DNA of 64,000 bases from Spironucleus salmonicida. Lineage: Eukaryota; Fornicata; Diplomonadida; Hexamitidae. The position numbers and the translations under genes were made by a program. The notes below the pieces were generated by a model. The model saw only the letters and a program-made list of their open reading frames with translations, searched no databases and was not told the origin of the DNA. The first letter of the stretch is position 1. Each line of letters begins with the position of its first letter. The stretch lies in assembly GCA_000497125.2 (NCBI GenBank), contig CM035320.1:132001-196000 (forward strand). The letters are read 5' to 3'. This document shows, piece by piece, positions 13,676-25,042 of the stretch.

Positions 13676-14859
13676 TTTTAGATGAAATATGATAATCGAT
13701 GATATTAAAGCAATTCTTTCTTTAAGTATTGTGTGCAGTTTTTTAATATGGAAACTAGCTTTGGTGGCTAATATGATAATTTTGTTATTAGAAAAAATAA
13801 TATAATCAAAAGTTTAAGACAAAAATAGAATATTACTATTTAATTAATGCATAATTTAATATAATTTATAATTTTGATAACCTATTATATAATAATGTAT
13901 AAGTTAACCAGAATACAAATGAGTTCGACAGCATGCTCATTTGGGCAGCAGTCTTAGCTATTTAAACCCTAAAAATAATAGTGCACTATAAGTCTCAGTG
14001 TCATAAACATGCACAGCTTATTTTATATAAAGTTGCATCATACCAGTTCCTCTTTCTATAAGCAAATAAGTTATCGATCGATTTAATGATAACCTTATAT
14101 TTATGGTGTCATAAATATCATTACTATTCCACAAAAGCTATGCTTTATTTAACGTTAGTAGATTGCCAAAATATTCATATGATGAAATGTTTAAAAATAA
14201 AGAGGTAGCATACTTGCAAGTTTTAAGGAACTAATTATTCATATTCCTCAAATTTACTAATATAATATATTAATCTTTATGTTATTGAAGCTACTCTAAT
14301 ATGATTTTATTCTATAGTCCTAATTTACTTTATTTAATTCAATCACTATTACTAAAGTAGTATAGTTACAATTGTCAATATGAAGGGTTTATTAACATTT
14401 TGAAGCATATGTCACAAATTACCAAGTTAACTTAATAATATTAATGAAATATAGTTATTAATATAATTAAAAATAAATTAATATAAGACTATGTATATCA
14501 TTGTTAGTTCAATTATTAAGAATACAAATATAATTATAATTGACATAATAATATTACATATATAAATCAAAATTAATGTATAAATACATTGAAACAATTC
14601 ATATATCCCGAAAAACATCTTAAATTTATAATTAAGTACCGTATACAGTCTTATACTATCAAATCTAGATTTTATCAATAATAATTATATGGTATATATA
14701 GTGTTATAATGTAACTATGACGATTCTATAGTAAATTGCATACTCGGTTATAACTTGATAATAACAGGATATATCTTAAAAAATATTCTAGTTTTTCTTA
14801 AAATATATAATCAATATTTATATTATTTATTAGGATAATTAATTATATTTTTTACAAGA
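13676..14859. promoter_or_regulatory. upstream region of two divergent VSP-like genes
   Basis: About 1.2 kb of AT-rich DNA holding the 5' flanks of both genes; duplicated at 34552-35752, where it is 17 bp longer because of a short tandem duplication near 35540-35575. A hydrophobic AT-rich ORF inside it lacks an ATG at its 5' end and was rejected. Confidence 0.4.
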
Positions 14860-15306
14860 ATGTCAGGTGGTGGTAAGTGTAGAAACACTTTTAACTAATG
14901 CAAAGCGGATTACTTTTGTCCAGATTTTGAAACTACATCGACAGTGGATTGTGTCCCTTGTGCAGAGATCACTCCAGCCCACAAAGGTTGCAACTGTGTA
15001 AATAGTGTGATATCTTAAAATTGTAAATCTTGCGTAAACTAGGTGTGTGCCTCATGTTTGGATGGGTTTAACTTCGTATCGGAATCAAACACTTGCGTGA
15101 AAAGTGGAGACCCCAATCCTCCTCCTGTTCCTCCCCCAGGACCAGTCGATCCTTCAGATCCAGGTACCACAGAAGAATCAAACAAGCTCAGTGGTGGCGC
15201 TATAGCTGGTATAATCGTAAGTGTTATAGCCGTTGGTGGGGCTGTGGGTGGCGGTTTAGCTTACTACTTTATTAGAAAGTCTAAGCTTGCAATAGCTAGA
15301 TAGTGA
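14860..15306 (+). CDS. short VSP-like membrane protein (148 aa)
   Basis: Miniature VSP-like protein: N-terminal Cys signature (MSGGGKC...C...FCP), a few CxxC pairs, and a Pro-rich linker (about residues 88-106) not seen in the longer paralogues. A Gly-rich membrane segment follows at about 113-138 ([16 protein letters not shown]), then a basic tail starting RKSKLAIAR. The stop is TAGTGA, so Gln is the last residue. The first 216 bp belong to the inverted repeat; the linker, membrane segment and tail are single-copy. The gene is intact, unlike the right-hand copy, whose C-terminal coding part is different and broken. Confidence 0.85.
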
Positions 15307-16324
15307 TCAATCAATTATTAAGTCATATTAATAACGCAAACATACACTATTACAATAATGTTATTCATATGTTATTGTGACTTTCACTACTTTAAATGAA
15401 ATATTTACATTATTTACAATTTTAGCACCTAGTCAAAATATTATCAGTACATTTTAAGACTGGTAGATAACTTATTAATATCTAAGCAAATAAAATTTAA
15501 ATATAATATTAAACTGATATCCTTTAATATTAAATGATTAAATTAAGTATTTTTATGTACTTTACAAATACATGCTTGGAAGATGCGATATGTCACTTAG
15601 TAAATGTTAAATTCTGTAAACTTTTAATGCAACGTACAGATAATCAGGATAATATAAGTAATTGGTTGGATTAGCATAAATACTTAATCGCAGCAATCAT
15701 TTGAATATTATTTGCCAAATATAAAGCATAGTTAAATACAAAATTAAATATAAATAGCGATAATATTATATTAGCTTATATTTTGTATAAATATAATAAT
15801 ATGTTCAAAATATTAACAAATTAATTATAAAACGAAAATTAGGCTAATATTAGTCGAAGATATATTAATTACATATGTTTAACTACAATACTAATACTTA
15901 AACAATTTATAATATTACAGAATCTATGCAAGAAGAATAAAATTAGCTAAATTTTACTATCCCTTATAAATATATACCCAATGGTGGAATAGGATATTTA
16001 GCAAATCATGATCCTTGGAATATTTATTATTTTAATATCATGATAGGCAATTAGTATAAAACTTTAAGTAGAACTAAAAAATGTAATAAACGAATTTAAC
16101 TATAAATCTTACTTAACAAATATAAAATACCTTCAACTTTTATAAATACTTTAATTATTAAAAAGTTGATATTTTTTGGTAATTATCTATTTTATTTCAC
16201 TAATATAGATATTTATCATCCTAGAAAAAATTGTAACAAATGGCTTAATTTACAACCAAATCTTATATTACAACACTTTCTTTTAAAAATGCTATACTTA
16301 TTATTTCCGAAATTTCAGAAGATT
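15307..16324. other. AT-rich intergenic region
   Basis: About 1 kb at the left end of the single-copy spacer. No gene, RNA or repeat was recognised; the ORF at 16166-16354 is AT-driven and overlaps the next gene antisense. Confidence 0.5.
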
Positions 16325-16831
16325 TCACTCGCAAATTATAGCCTAAATAATTGAATTCACGTTCAAATTAGATTACCCACTTTGTTTTTCAGCATCAAAA
16401 ATATTTTATATGACACTATTTTTAATATTTAAACTGTCTGAGTTTCTAGAATTTGTTAATTCCTCAACCTCTAAGGAAAGTTCCTAAATGATCTAATTTT
16501 GTTCACATATTTTGCTGCTCTGGAGTGCAATTGTATCGATATATTATGTCGCCGCATACATGTTTTGGTCCAAAATATTTGTGTCAGCCTAAACTTTAAG
16601 TCTAAAATCATTATCTAACTGGTTTATTATTGCACATAAAGTATCTTTGAGAAACTAATTTTCCGTTTCCAGAGACGTTATGGATAGTTATTTTTTGACA
16701 TTTTCAGCTTTTAGTTCTTTTAGGTTATTTCTAAGGGCGACTTAATCGTTATAGTATTTTCTTAGGAGCACACTGGTTTCAACGGTGGTTAGTTAGGCTG
16801 TCTCGATTGATATGCTATGATTTTGATCCAT
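16325..16831 (-). CDS. coiled-coil protein (168 aa)
   Basis: Continuous frame from ATG (MDQNHSISIE) to GAGTGA. Residues about 20-70 and 100-130 have heptad-like Leu/Ile spacing with charged residues (LRNNLKELKAENVKKQL), as in a short coiled coil. No membrane segment or known domain. It is divergent from the LRR gene with 91 bp between, so the two may share a promoter. Function unknown; cytoskeletal role is only a guess. Confidence 0.7.
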
Positions 16832-16922
16832 CTTTATTAGTATGATTATTTATATAGAATATATGTTACAGTTAATAAAACTTATAAACAATAATTATTA
16901 TAATATAATAAAAATAATACAA
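16832..16922. promoter_or_regulatory. short bidirectional promoter region
   Basis: 91 bp of AT-rich DNA between two divergent starts (16831 minus, 16923 plus). Such a short gap must serve both genes. No specific motif was identified. Confidence 0.45.
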
Positions 16923-17456
16923 ATGCAACGAAAATTAACTCTGTTGCTAGTTGAAGCAGGATGCTAGCCTGTACCCCCTGTATTTGCAGAGGAAATTAAT
17001 CTTGCAAATTTTCGTCTTACTGATATAAGTTATATCTAAAATTTCCCTCAACTCAAGCATGTAATACTTTGGCATAACAATCTCGTTTCTCTGGATCCTC
17101 TCAGGTGCCTTAAAAACCTAGAAAAACTCTGGATGGGATCCTGCCAAATTTAATTCAGTTAAGATTTTTCGTTTCTTTAAAATTTTCCACTACTTTTTGA
17201 TCTAGAAGCTTCAAGTCTATGGATTTCTCAAACAATTTCCATATCTAAAAGTGCACCTAACCTTGTGAAGTTAACTCTAGAAAACAATAACTTTGACGTT
17301 TTTGCAGCTCTAATTCCTTTAAAAAAATTAGAAAAACTGCGATTTTTGAGCTTGAAATTGAATAAAATTTGTAGTAAATTGGGTTACCGTGAGAAGGTTT
17401 AGGGAATTTTAGGATAAATTCTCGTCCTTGATGATATTGGAATTGATATAATGTGA
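16923..17456 (+). CDS. leucine-rich-repeat protein (177 aa)
   Basis: SDS22/LRRC-type LRR protein. Repeats read INLANFRLTDISYIQNFPQL, LKHVILWHNNLVSLDPLRCL, LEKLWMGSCQI and LVKLTLENNNFDVFAALIPL. The C-terminal cap (YREKVQGILGQILVLDDIGI) resembles the LRRcap of ANP32, CFAP410 and dynein light chain 1. It probably mediates protein contacts; many such proteins in flagellates are axonemal, which is inference here. Start chosen at the first ATG after AT-rich DNA. Stop is ATGTGA. Confidence 0.82.
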
Positions 17457-17617
17457 AAAATATGAATAAATATTTTAATATTGAGAATTATACAGTTAGA
17501 ATCACAAAGTGTTTAATTTTTATAATTTTAGTGTATAGTTTTATTTTATATTATTATTCATTATAAAACTAGTTTTATTTAGTTTATTCCTCTACATTAT
17601 TATCGTAAACAATCAAA

Positions 17618-18013
17618 ATGTGTTTTTCTAGTGTTGCAATGATAATTTCACTGTTTGGTCATTTTTACTATATTTCATCTCCTTTCAACCAATGTTTAAG
17701 TTATATGTCATAAAATTCTGTTAATGTTTCCATTCTCAATTAAAATTTTGAGTTCAAATTTACTGGGAAAATAGTCAACTAGCTAGACGTAGGACCAGAA
17801 TTTGTTTAATAAAGTAGATGGAAGCTATTTAGTTCAGGTTTCGTTAAATTTAATGAAAAGATGTATGTTGATTAATTTGTAGTATTTTTTACTGGAACTA
17901 TGCAGTTTGTTGCTAGTCTGATTTTGATTTTAATGTTTGTGGTACTTCTCGGATGCTGGATTGAATAACGAAATTTCAAACTAGAAGTATCAGAATTAAT
18001 GGAATACAAATGA
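17618..18013 (+). CDS. small membrane protein with leader-like N terminus (131 aa)
   Basis: Frame starts MCFSSVAMIISLFGHFYYIS, a plausible signal peptide or anchor. A polar region of about 65 residues follows, then a strong hydrophobic segment (about 93-118, FVASLILILMFVVLLGC) and a tail of 15 residues. This topology would be type I. No homologous family is recognised. It is convergent with the Sey1-like gene with 114 bp between. An overlapping minus-strand open frame exists but lacks a start and is interrupted by TGA. Confidence 0.55.
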
Positions 18014-18127
18014 AAATATTTAATTTTAAATTGGTTTTACAGTATAACTCTGTTAGTTTAAGAGTATTTCAACTGCTATATCTATAATTATAACACTTTA
18101 ATATTTATAAAACAATAATATAAGCCT

Positions 18128-20551
18128 TCACTTAATAAAATCTAAAAACTCTTCCTTTAGAACACTTTATGCTAACGCTAGCTTGTCTGGATCATTTTCT
18201 TAATATGATTTAACAATACTTTTAACCTAGGATACCATCAACTTTAATTTGTTTAAATCTTTTCCACGTTTTTATTATGCAAATAAAAATGCAAATGAAA
18301 CTATAAGAGACAATAGTAATAACTTATGTTTTAATATAGCCTTAATATCATTTCTAGCTAATAATAAAATAATAAAATACGTGTAAATTGGTAATTTTCT
18401 AGCCTTAAGTTCTGGTTAAATAACAACCTCTTTTGTTTATTTTTATAATAACATTGTGTCTATTAATTCTTAATTCAGTGATATTTGTAGTTCCTAAAGT
18501 TGTTATTCTTCAACTACTTGATGCGGAAGAAATCCTGATTATAAATTAAGAATTGATTATTTACTATTTATATTATCCTTATTTAACTCCATAATTCTAT
18601 TTGAATTATTTTGTATGACGAATGCAATAATTTCCTGAATGCTTTAGTTATAATATTTTCCTAATTACTTTATTAAGTAAACTCTTTATCCAACCATTTT
18701 AATTAATCCTTCTGACTTACCAATGATGAAGTTAGAGATAGCTTTATTATTAATATCATACGCCGAAGAGATTCCTATTTAATTTGGAAGTGAGAACATA
18801 ATATGCGACTCGGAAAATGATTTTTCTATACTTAATGATGTTTAAATAACTATACTTTATCTTTCATCTACTAATTGATCATAAAAATCTTCAGGAAGTA
18901 GCTCAATTAATTTAGCAACATCTTTTTTAATTGATACATAAAACCTATCCTTTTAAAGTTTAAAATATTACGATATTAACAATTTTACAAACTTATTTTT
19001 CATTAATTCCAACTAATTTTATAATTCAAATTACTACTCGATAAAATTTTCTGATATGTGTATCAAAATTGGTAATAAATACATCATTTCAAAAAAGAAA
19101 GTATACAACTAGGATATTGAAAACTTTTAAACTATTTCTAACGAAATAATGTTTAGCATAAATAAAGACGATAAATTACCAACAGAAAATTCTAACTAAT
19201 CCGCAAATGGGATACTTAAATCTATTTTTAAGTCAGTTAAACTAGATATTTTAGGTTTTACAAAGTCTTATACTAGCTTAAAAAGTTGAAATAAATCTGA
19301 AAGTCCATCTAAAAATACACAATTAAGACATAATTCACCTTCTTCTACTTAATAATTGATATGTTCTTAAAACATGTTATCAATTTATACAAAACTGTCA
19401 AAAACTCCTAAATAAATGGATTGTACGAAATCTTTTTATTATTAATTAAAAATATTTTGAATTTCGTTCTCAAAATCAATTTCTAAGTCATTAATAATTT
19501 CTTAAGAAACTCCACTTTTCTTTTCTAAATAATTATTAATCATTTATTATTTCGAATCGTATAATCCTTAAAAATCAACTTTACAAACAGCTTTAAGCAG
19601 CTATCCAATCTTCGAATTAACCTAAAAAGCACCTATTGAACTAGATAGACATAATTCATGTTCAATAAGTCTAATTTTACAATCTGACTATTATGTTCTA
19701 TCTTAAAATTCCTTAAGACTTGCTTATACCTCCCTAGAGAACTATATCTATCTCATCAACATCATTTCGCGCCCTAAATCTAATTCTTCATCAGAATCTA
19801 CTAAATTCCACAAATTCTTGAAGTAAATAGCTCTCAGTTCTTATGGAATCTACGCATTAAATGATCCTTACTCTCCTAAATACTTTTTCAAAGTTTGAAC
19901 ACCAATATCATACTATTATTTTTGATACTCTCTGTGAGCTAAGAAAAAGAAATTTACATTAAATTGTGCACTAAATTCTAGAGTTGATTACTCTTTCCAA
20001 ATTGTTAATATATCTTCTTAAATCTATTTTTCTATTAACCTTAAACTTTCGTTGTTTTCGATTTTTGAATCTCTAACGCAGAAAATCATTGAAATTTTAT
20101 TTGTATTTTCGCGCTAATTCTTAATTTTACGAGTGAAAATAGAAAAAACTTTGGCCAAAATACCATAACCAGACGCTTCATAGCGTCCAATATCATGATC
20201 CCATATATTAATTATAAAAACATCTCCAACTGCACAAGCAAATGCAGCGAATTTCTCAGAAACGTGTTACTATTAGAAACGACGTTCTCGCGAATCTGTA
20301 CCTTCTACATCAAAAATGAGATACTTAGATGATTGTACGGCTATAACGCCTTTTGTTGTTTGAGATCGTGGTGTAGATAGCTCTAAAGTTTACAATTTTG
20401 TATCAAAAAGATCGTTAAGTAGAGTTGATTTCCCTGATGATTGCGGACCAAAAATAGAAATAGCTGTAAAAGTCATGGGTAAATTTTATAAAAAACTTGT
20501 AGTTGCTTCAGTTTCAATAAAATGTTGGTCTTAGACGAGTTAAAGGCTCAT
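18128..20551 (-). CDS. Sey1/RHD3-like ER membrane-fusion GTPase
   Basis: 807-residue dynamin-superfamily GTPase of the Sey1/RHD3 (atlastin-like) family, which drives homotypic ER membrane fusion. Visible signatures: G1 GPQSSGKSTLLNDLF near residue 38, switch region RSQTTKG, G3 DVEGTDSRER, and the family block INIWDHDIGRYEA followed by MIFCVRDSK (RD-type G4). At the C terminus is a hydrophobic hairpin (PIYTYFIILLLARND, then LLLLSLIVSFAFLFA) and a short amphipathic tail ending LDFIK. Length fits Sey1 (about 770-870). Start taken at MSLQLVQDQHF because the N-terminal strand of the family (here QDQHFIETEATTSFLQ) precedes G1. Stop is AAGTGA. It is divergent from the next gene with 68 bp between. 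Confidence 0.92.
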
Positions 20552-20619
20552 TTATAGTTAAATTAAATTAAATTAGATATATAAATAATATATTACTAAT
20601 TTTGTATAATAATGTGAAA
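20552..20619. promoter_or_regulatory. short bidirectional promoter region
   Basis: 68 bp of AT-rich DNA between the Sey1-like start and the start of the next plus-strand gene; it must hold the start-proximal control sequences of both. Confidence 0.4.
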
Positions 20620-21051
20620 ATGTTTGGTTCGTTAGCCCATCATTTTGCGAGTCCATTCGTTAAAAAATTTACCTTTTAAGACTAATACAAGCCATAAATC
20701 GGTAAATTTACACAGAAATTGGACAGGATATTAGGAAAATATATATAACCAATTGAATTTTAAAAATTTAAACATAAAAATTCTTATTCTTACTTAGCAC
20801 AATTAGATAAACCAGATCTAGCAGCCATTTATACTTTTTCTGCGGATAGTAGGCCAATTGAAAAATTTATCAAAATCAGACGTGAGGTTGTTGATGGAAA
20901 AGTTGATCCTAGTCTCATAAAATGGTTTTAAGATGCTTCTATAAGTGGTCAATTTTATGGCTCATAGGGAAATTTGGGGAAGTTAGATTTGAGAAAAGCG
21001 TTTTTGCAGTTGGTGATAGAAGACATTGCGGAGTTTTAACTTCATGATTGA
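20620..21051 (+). CDS. hypothetical protein (143 aa)
   Basis: Frame starts MFGSLAHHFASPFVKKFTFQ and ends in TGA without the usual preceding AG. The N terminus is mildly basic and hydrophobic and could act as an organelle-targeting sequence, but no cleavage motif is clear. The remainder is an even mix of charged and aliphatic residues (AIYTFSADSRPIEKFIKIRR), looks globular, and codon composition is that of a real gene. No family was recognised. Confidence 0.65.
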
Positions 21052-21327
21052 ATAATCTTGATATACCATAGAAAATATTATTTATATATTTCTATTATAC
21101 ATAAATCTTGTATACGTAATATTTGGTTAAATTTAGTATTTTATCAAATATTTATTGGTTACAATTTGACAAAGTTTATCAACCAATTTTTATGAAAATT
21201 TAATATTTATATGAAAGTGTTTTAATACTACTAAAAATGATTCACAAATTATATTAAATTTTACAGATAGCGTTTAAAATATATATTAAGTATAAATTAA
21301 TTCTTGATTTATTTTCCATTTCACCAA

Positions 21328-22821
21328 ATGCAGTTAGCTGATCTCAAACCCAAAGAACTTTGGGATGAATTCTTTGAAATCTGCAAAATACCTCATGGTT
21401 CAGGAAATATTGATGCCCTTCGTGCCTTTATCAGAGCTCGTGCTGAGTAACGTGGCTTTAAGTGTGTTGAAGACGGTGAAGCTGGTAATCTTTTGATTGT
21501 CAAACCTGCTGATCCAGGTTTTGAAAATGCACCAGTTATCTGTTGCTAAGGTCATCTTGATATGGTCTGTTCTAAGCGCTCAGACTGTGCTCACGACTTT
21601 ATCAAAGATCCTATCAAGCCTCAAATTTCTAAGGTTGACGGAGAAGACGTCGTTATTGCTACTGGAACCAGCCTTGGAGCTGATAATGGTATCGGTGTTG
21701 CCACTGGTCTTGCTTTGATATTCGATAAATCTTTCAAAACTGGTAAGATTGAAGTTTTCTGCACTAAGGATGAAGAAACTACCATGCACGGTGTTTAACA
21801 TTTAAAGAGCGATCTATTGAGTGCTAAGTATTTACTTAACCTCGACTCTGAAGATTTAGGTGTTATTACTATTGGTTCTTCAGGTGGTTTCTGCTAAACC
21901 ATCACTATTCCTCAGTATCCCATTTAAGAATGCAAATCTTGCGACTGTGTAACATTAACTGTTAAGTCTTGTTCTGGTGGTCACTCTGGCATTGATGCTA
22001 GTGAATACCACGCCAATGCATCTAAGTGCCTCGGTCGTTTGCTTGATCTTGCTGTGTCTCATGGAGCTGGTCTTTGCAAGATTGTTGGTGGCGTTGCCCA
22101 CAACGCTATCCCTATGGATGCTACTGCATGTGTTTGTTTTTCTGGTGTTTCAAAGGGTGATTTTCTCACTAAAGCTAAGGTTTTAGGTGAATTAATCAAA
22201 GGTGAATTTACTGCTACTGATGCTGGTATGATTGTTGAAGTGAATGACAGCTGTGCTTGCTGTGAAAACTGTAAATGCATCTCTAACGAGAATGCTAGAA
22301 AGATTGTAGACTTCTTAAATATTGTCCCTTCCACAGTTTTAAGGATGAGCTAAGACGTCAAAGGCTTAACAGAATCTTCTATCAACCTTGGTAAGGTTCG
22401 TTTCAACTCCGTTGATTAATCACAAAATTTCTTCTTGCTCCTTGCTCGTTCCTCTATCAACTCTTTCCTACCTTATATTTAATAACAGTTAAATGCTTTA
22501 GCCCGTTTAGCTGGTTTCACCACTAGCGATATGTAGGATCCTTATGGCGGATGGGCTCCTAATACTAAGTCTGCTTTACTTAAGATTGCCATATCTGAAA
22601 CTGCCAAAGTTATGAAGATGAAGGACTCTGAGGTAAAGATTGAAGCTATCCACGCTGGTTTAGAATGCGGTGAAATTATCTCGAAATATCCTCATATTGA
22701 AGCTATTTCTATCGGTCCCACCATCAAGAATCCCCATTCTGACCGCGAACTTATTAAGATCAATACCGTAGAATAATTCTATCAGATCACCAAGAATATC
22801 ATCTAGGAGCTTTCTAAGTGA
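21328..22821 (+). CDS. pepD: aminoacyl-histidine dipeptidase, M20 metallopeptidase
   Basis: 497-residue PepD-type dipeptidase (M20 family) that hydrolyses Xaa-His and related dipeptides in the cytosol. Key features: zinc-site CQGHLDMVC (His and Asp ligands, near residue 75), GTSLGADNGIG with the bridging Asp, CTKDEETTMHG (Glu-Glu catalytic/ligand pair), LNLDSED and SGGHSGID typical of the lid domain, and the C-terminal EAIHAGLECG plus SIGPTIKNPHS. Length matches PepD. The codon use is biased to T- or C-ending codons, suggesting strong expression. Stop is AAGTGA; PCH2 ends only 10 bp away on the opposite strand. Confidence 0.95.
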
Positions 22822-22831
22822 TACATATTTT

Positions 22832-23812
22832 TCACAAATTTATCAATTATAACCAAAAATCTTCTTAATTAAAATCTTCTTCTAACTATACAAGAGCTTA
22901 AATTCCAATTTTTCTTAAAGCTCTACCACTGTACCCCTCTAGTTTCGCACTAGCCTACTTAACAAGCTCTTTGTTTACCTCTTCACTGCTTATTCCAGAC
23001 CAAACACTTTTGAGTATTTCTATTCTTTCGGTTATATTTGGTAATTCTATCTATTAAATAATATCACATCTATCAATAAACGCGGGGTCTAATTTATCTG
23101 TTAGGTTAGATGTGCAGATTGTAATTATATTTGGATAATTTCTTAATTAATCAAGTTAAGTTAGAACTGCATTCGCGGCTCTAATACTATCAGTAGGTTC
23201 ATTATCATTATTACGCGTACTAGCCAGGCTTTCAATTTCATCAATAAGAAGAAATACGGGATTTGATTCAGATTCTTCTATAATTTAGTTAAATAATCTC
23301 TGTACTATTTTTCCTGACTCTGAAAAATATTTAGAAAACAGCGCATGAGCATTAACAGTAATAAGAATAGAGTTTTTAATTTAATATGAACAATTTTAGA
23401 ATATCTTCAGCGCTAAAGATGTTTTACCGCCTCCTGGAGGTCCTGCTAAAAGTAATAGCTTGTGCAAATGTAAAGATGGATATTTATTTGCCATTATAAA
23501 TTTAACATAATTAGATAATTTCTTGATAACTGATTCAGGAAATTTAAGAGTATCATTTAAAATTTCGAGTTACTAATGTGGTAATGGTTATGAAACGTAC
23601 ATAATAGTATTATTTATCTCTAATGGTTCAGGTTATTCTGTTGATAACCAATATTAAAAAACTTTAACATTATCACAAGGTAAAATCCTAATTTAAGCAT
23701 CGCTATATTCAAATTATTACGGAGGAAATAAACTATTGTTGAGAATATACTCAGATAGTTCAGTTATCTAAGTAGAATCGAATTCAGTTTTGTTTATAAT
23801 ATGAATTTCCAT
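22832..23812 (-). CDS. PCH2/TRIP13-like AAA+ ATPase
   Basis: 326-residue AAA+ protein matching Pch2/TRIP13, the remodeller of HORMA proteins in meiosis and the spindle checkpoint. Order of motifs: Walker A AGPPGGGKTSLALK (family consensus has GTGKT, so Thr is Gly here), the diagnostic FSKYFSESGKIVQRLF, Walker B VFLLIDEIESLAS, EPTDSIRAANAVLTQLDQL, sensor-1 TICTSNLTDKLDPAFIDRCD, and sensor-2 area GYSGRALRK. The N-terminal domain is short, about 130 residues. The sequence identity to the family is clear by eye in the FSESGK and AVLTQLD blocks. It follows an unknown membrane-protein gene on the same strand, 36 bp away. Confidence 0.92.
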
Positions 23813-23848
23813 TTAGAAGTAGTAGAATATGAATATAAAATAATAATA

Positions 23849-24583
23849 TCATTATTTAAAAATTAGTGAAAAACAATATCCAAGTAAAATAATAAAACTA
23901 GATACAATTTACCACTTCGCACCCTCTATTATTACATATTAATTCATCATTTATATTCTGCAACCTTTGAGTGAGATTCCCACCAAAATAATGCCTAAAA
24001 TAATCAATAGTTGACCAAACCAATAGAATCTTCGAAGTATGAGGCGAAACTTCTTTTATAAATGTTTAAATCTACTTATATTCTATTGGATTATTTTCTA
24101 ATTTATCTGCTAATCTTACAGACATTAAAAAACAATCTGTTATATTTCGAATTATATATTCAGAAGATTTATAACCTGTATATTCTAATACTTAAACACT
24201 TGAAAATCTTAACAAATTATCAATTTATTAATATTTGTGTTTAGTTCAAGTAGAAGTGTCTGATCTAATCGCGGTGTCAGAAAAATTAATTTTTAAATAT
24301 TTTATACTGCTATTTTTGGTAAAGTATTTGCAAATATAAATGTTGGCTCGAAAGATTATTCATAAAATTAATTATTATAGAAATCTTATGATTAGTATGT
24401 ATACCTTTCAATAAAATGAAGCGACTAATGAAAAATATGGTTTTAATTCAATTATGTATATATAGCCGGGGTTTGATTAAGTTATTTCTTTATTAATAAT
24501 TATACTATTTATTATAAGGCTTTGAAATCAGATGAAATAAAGGCTATCAGTGGGGGTTCATTTGATGATAAAATCTATGACAT
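23849..24583 (-). CDS. hypothetical membrane protein (244 aa)
   Basis: One uninterrupted frame from ATG at 24583 (MSQILSSNEPPLIAFISSDF) to TAATGA. The first 180 residues are soluble and Gln/Ile/Leu-rich. The last 60 contain two hydrophobic stretches (GQLLIILGIILVGISL and SSFIILLGYCFSLIF) separated by a short loop, as in a C-terminal membrane hairpin. Gln is the last codon before TGA. Alternative frames in the 3' half also look open (see rejected items), but only this one runs from start to stop without a break. Family unknown. Confidence 0.6.
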
Positions 24584-25042
24584 TTATTAAACCTTAAATA
24601 TATTATATTATAATATTAATCTAATTAATTTATAAATTTTTAATACCTTGTATTTGGTAAAATCATTTATTCCTAAAATTATATCAAACCAAGACGAATT
24701 ATAAACCTATAAGACCAAACTTTTCAGATTACTTAACTGCATACTAAAATTAGTAATTCTAAATAAGTAAAATAAACCATTCATGGATCACAAAGAATGA
24801 CTTTCTTCAATGATAACCCGATTTTGGTATTGTTATTTCTAACATTAACCTCTGGCTAAACCTTATTAAGCTAATAACTAAATTTCACCTCAACCCCTGG
24901 CATCCCTACTCTTGAACAAGTTAGCAACGGCACTCATTAAATATTCTTATAGTAATTCTTGACTTATATCTTCTTATTATTATACATTAACATACCGTAT
25001 TTTATAATAGCTAAACCCCTCTTATTATATAGGAAAAATTGC
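24584..25042. other. intergenic region with one candidate ORF
   Basis: 459 bp between the start of the membrane-protein gene and the end of IleRS. Its right half is occupied by the 5' part of the candidate ORF at 24797. Nothing else is recognisable. Confidence 0.45.

Noticed and set aside
14478-14678. Hydrophobic ORF on minus (copy at 34733-34933 on plus)
   Set aside because: Begins at TTG, not ATG; extremely AT-driven composition; conservation is explained by the inverted repeat.
17659-18100. Open minus-strand frame (LNLTKPELNSF...) opposite the 131-aa membrane gene
   Set aside because: No start codon and a TGA interrupts it; the plus-strand reading has ATG, leader-like start, membrane segment and stop.
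22059-22334. 91-codon minus ORF and similar ones at 21580-21801, 26763-27062, 33089-33451 and 57289-57489
   Set aside because: Antisense or out-of-frame shadows of PepD, IleRS, the ABC transporter and the zinc-binding protein.
23784-24125. Alternative minus-strand frame starting MSVRLADKLE
   Set aside because: Overlaps the uninterrupted 244-aa gene in another frame and would run into PCH2.
24340-24525. 61-codon plus-strand ORF with hydrophobic end
   Set aside because: Antisense to the 244-aa membrane-protein gene.
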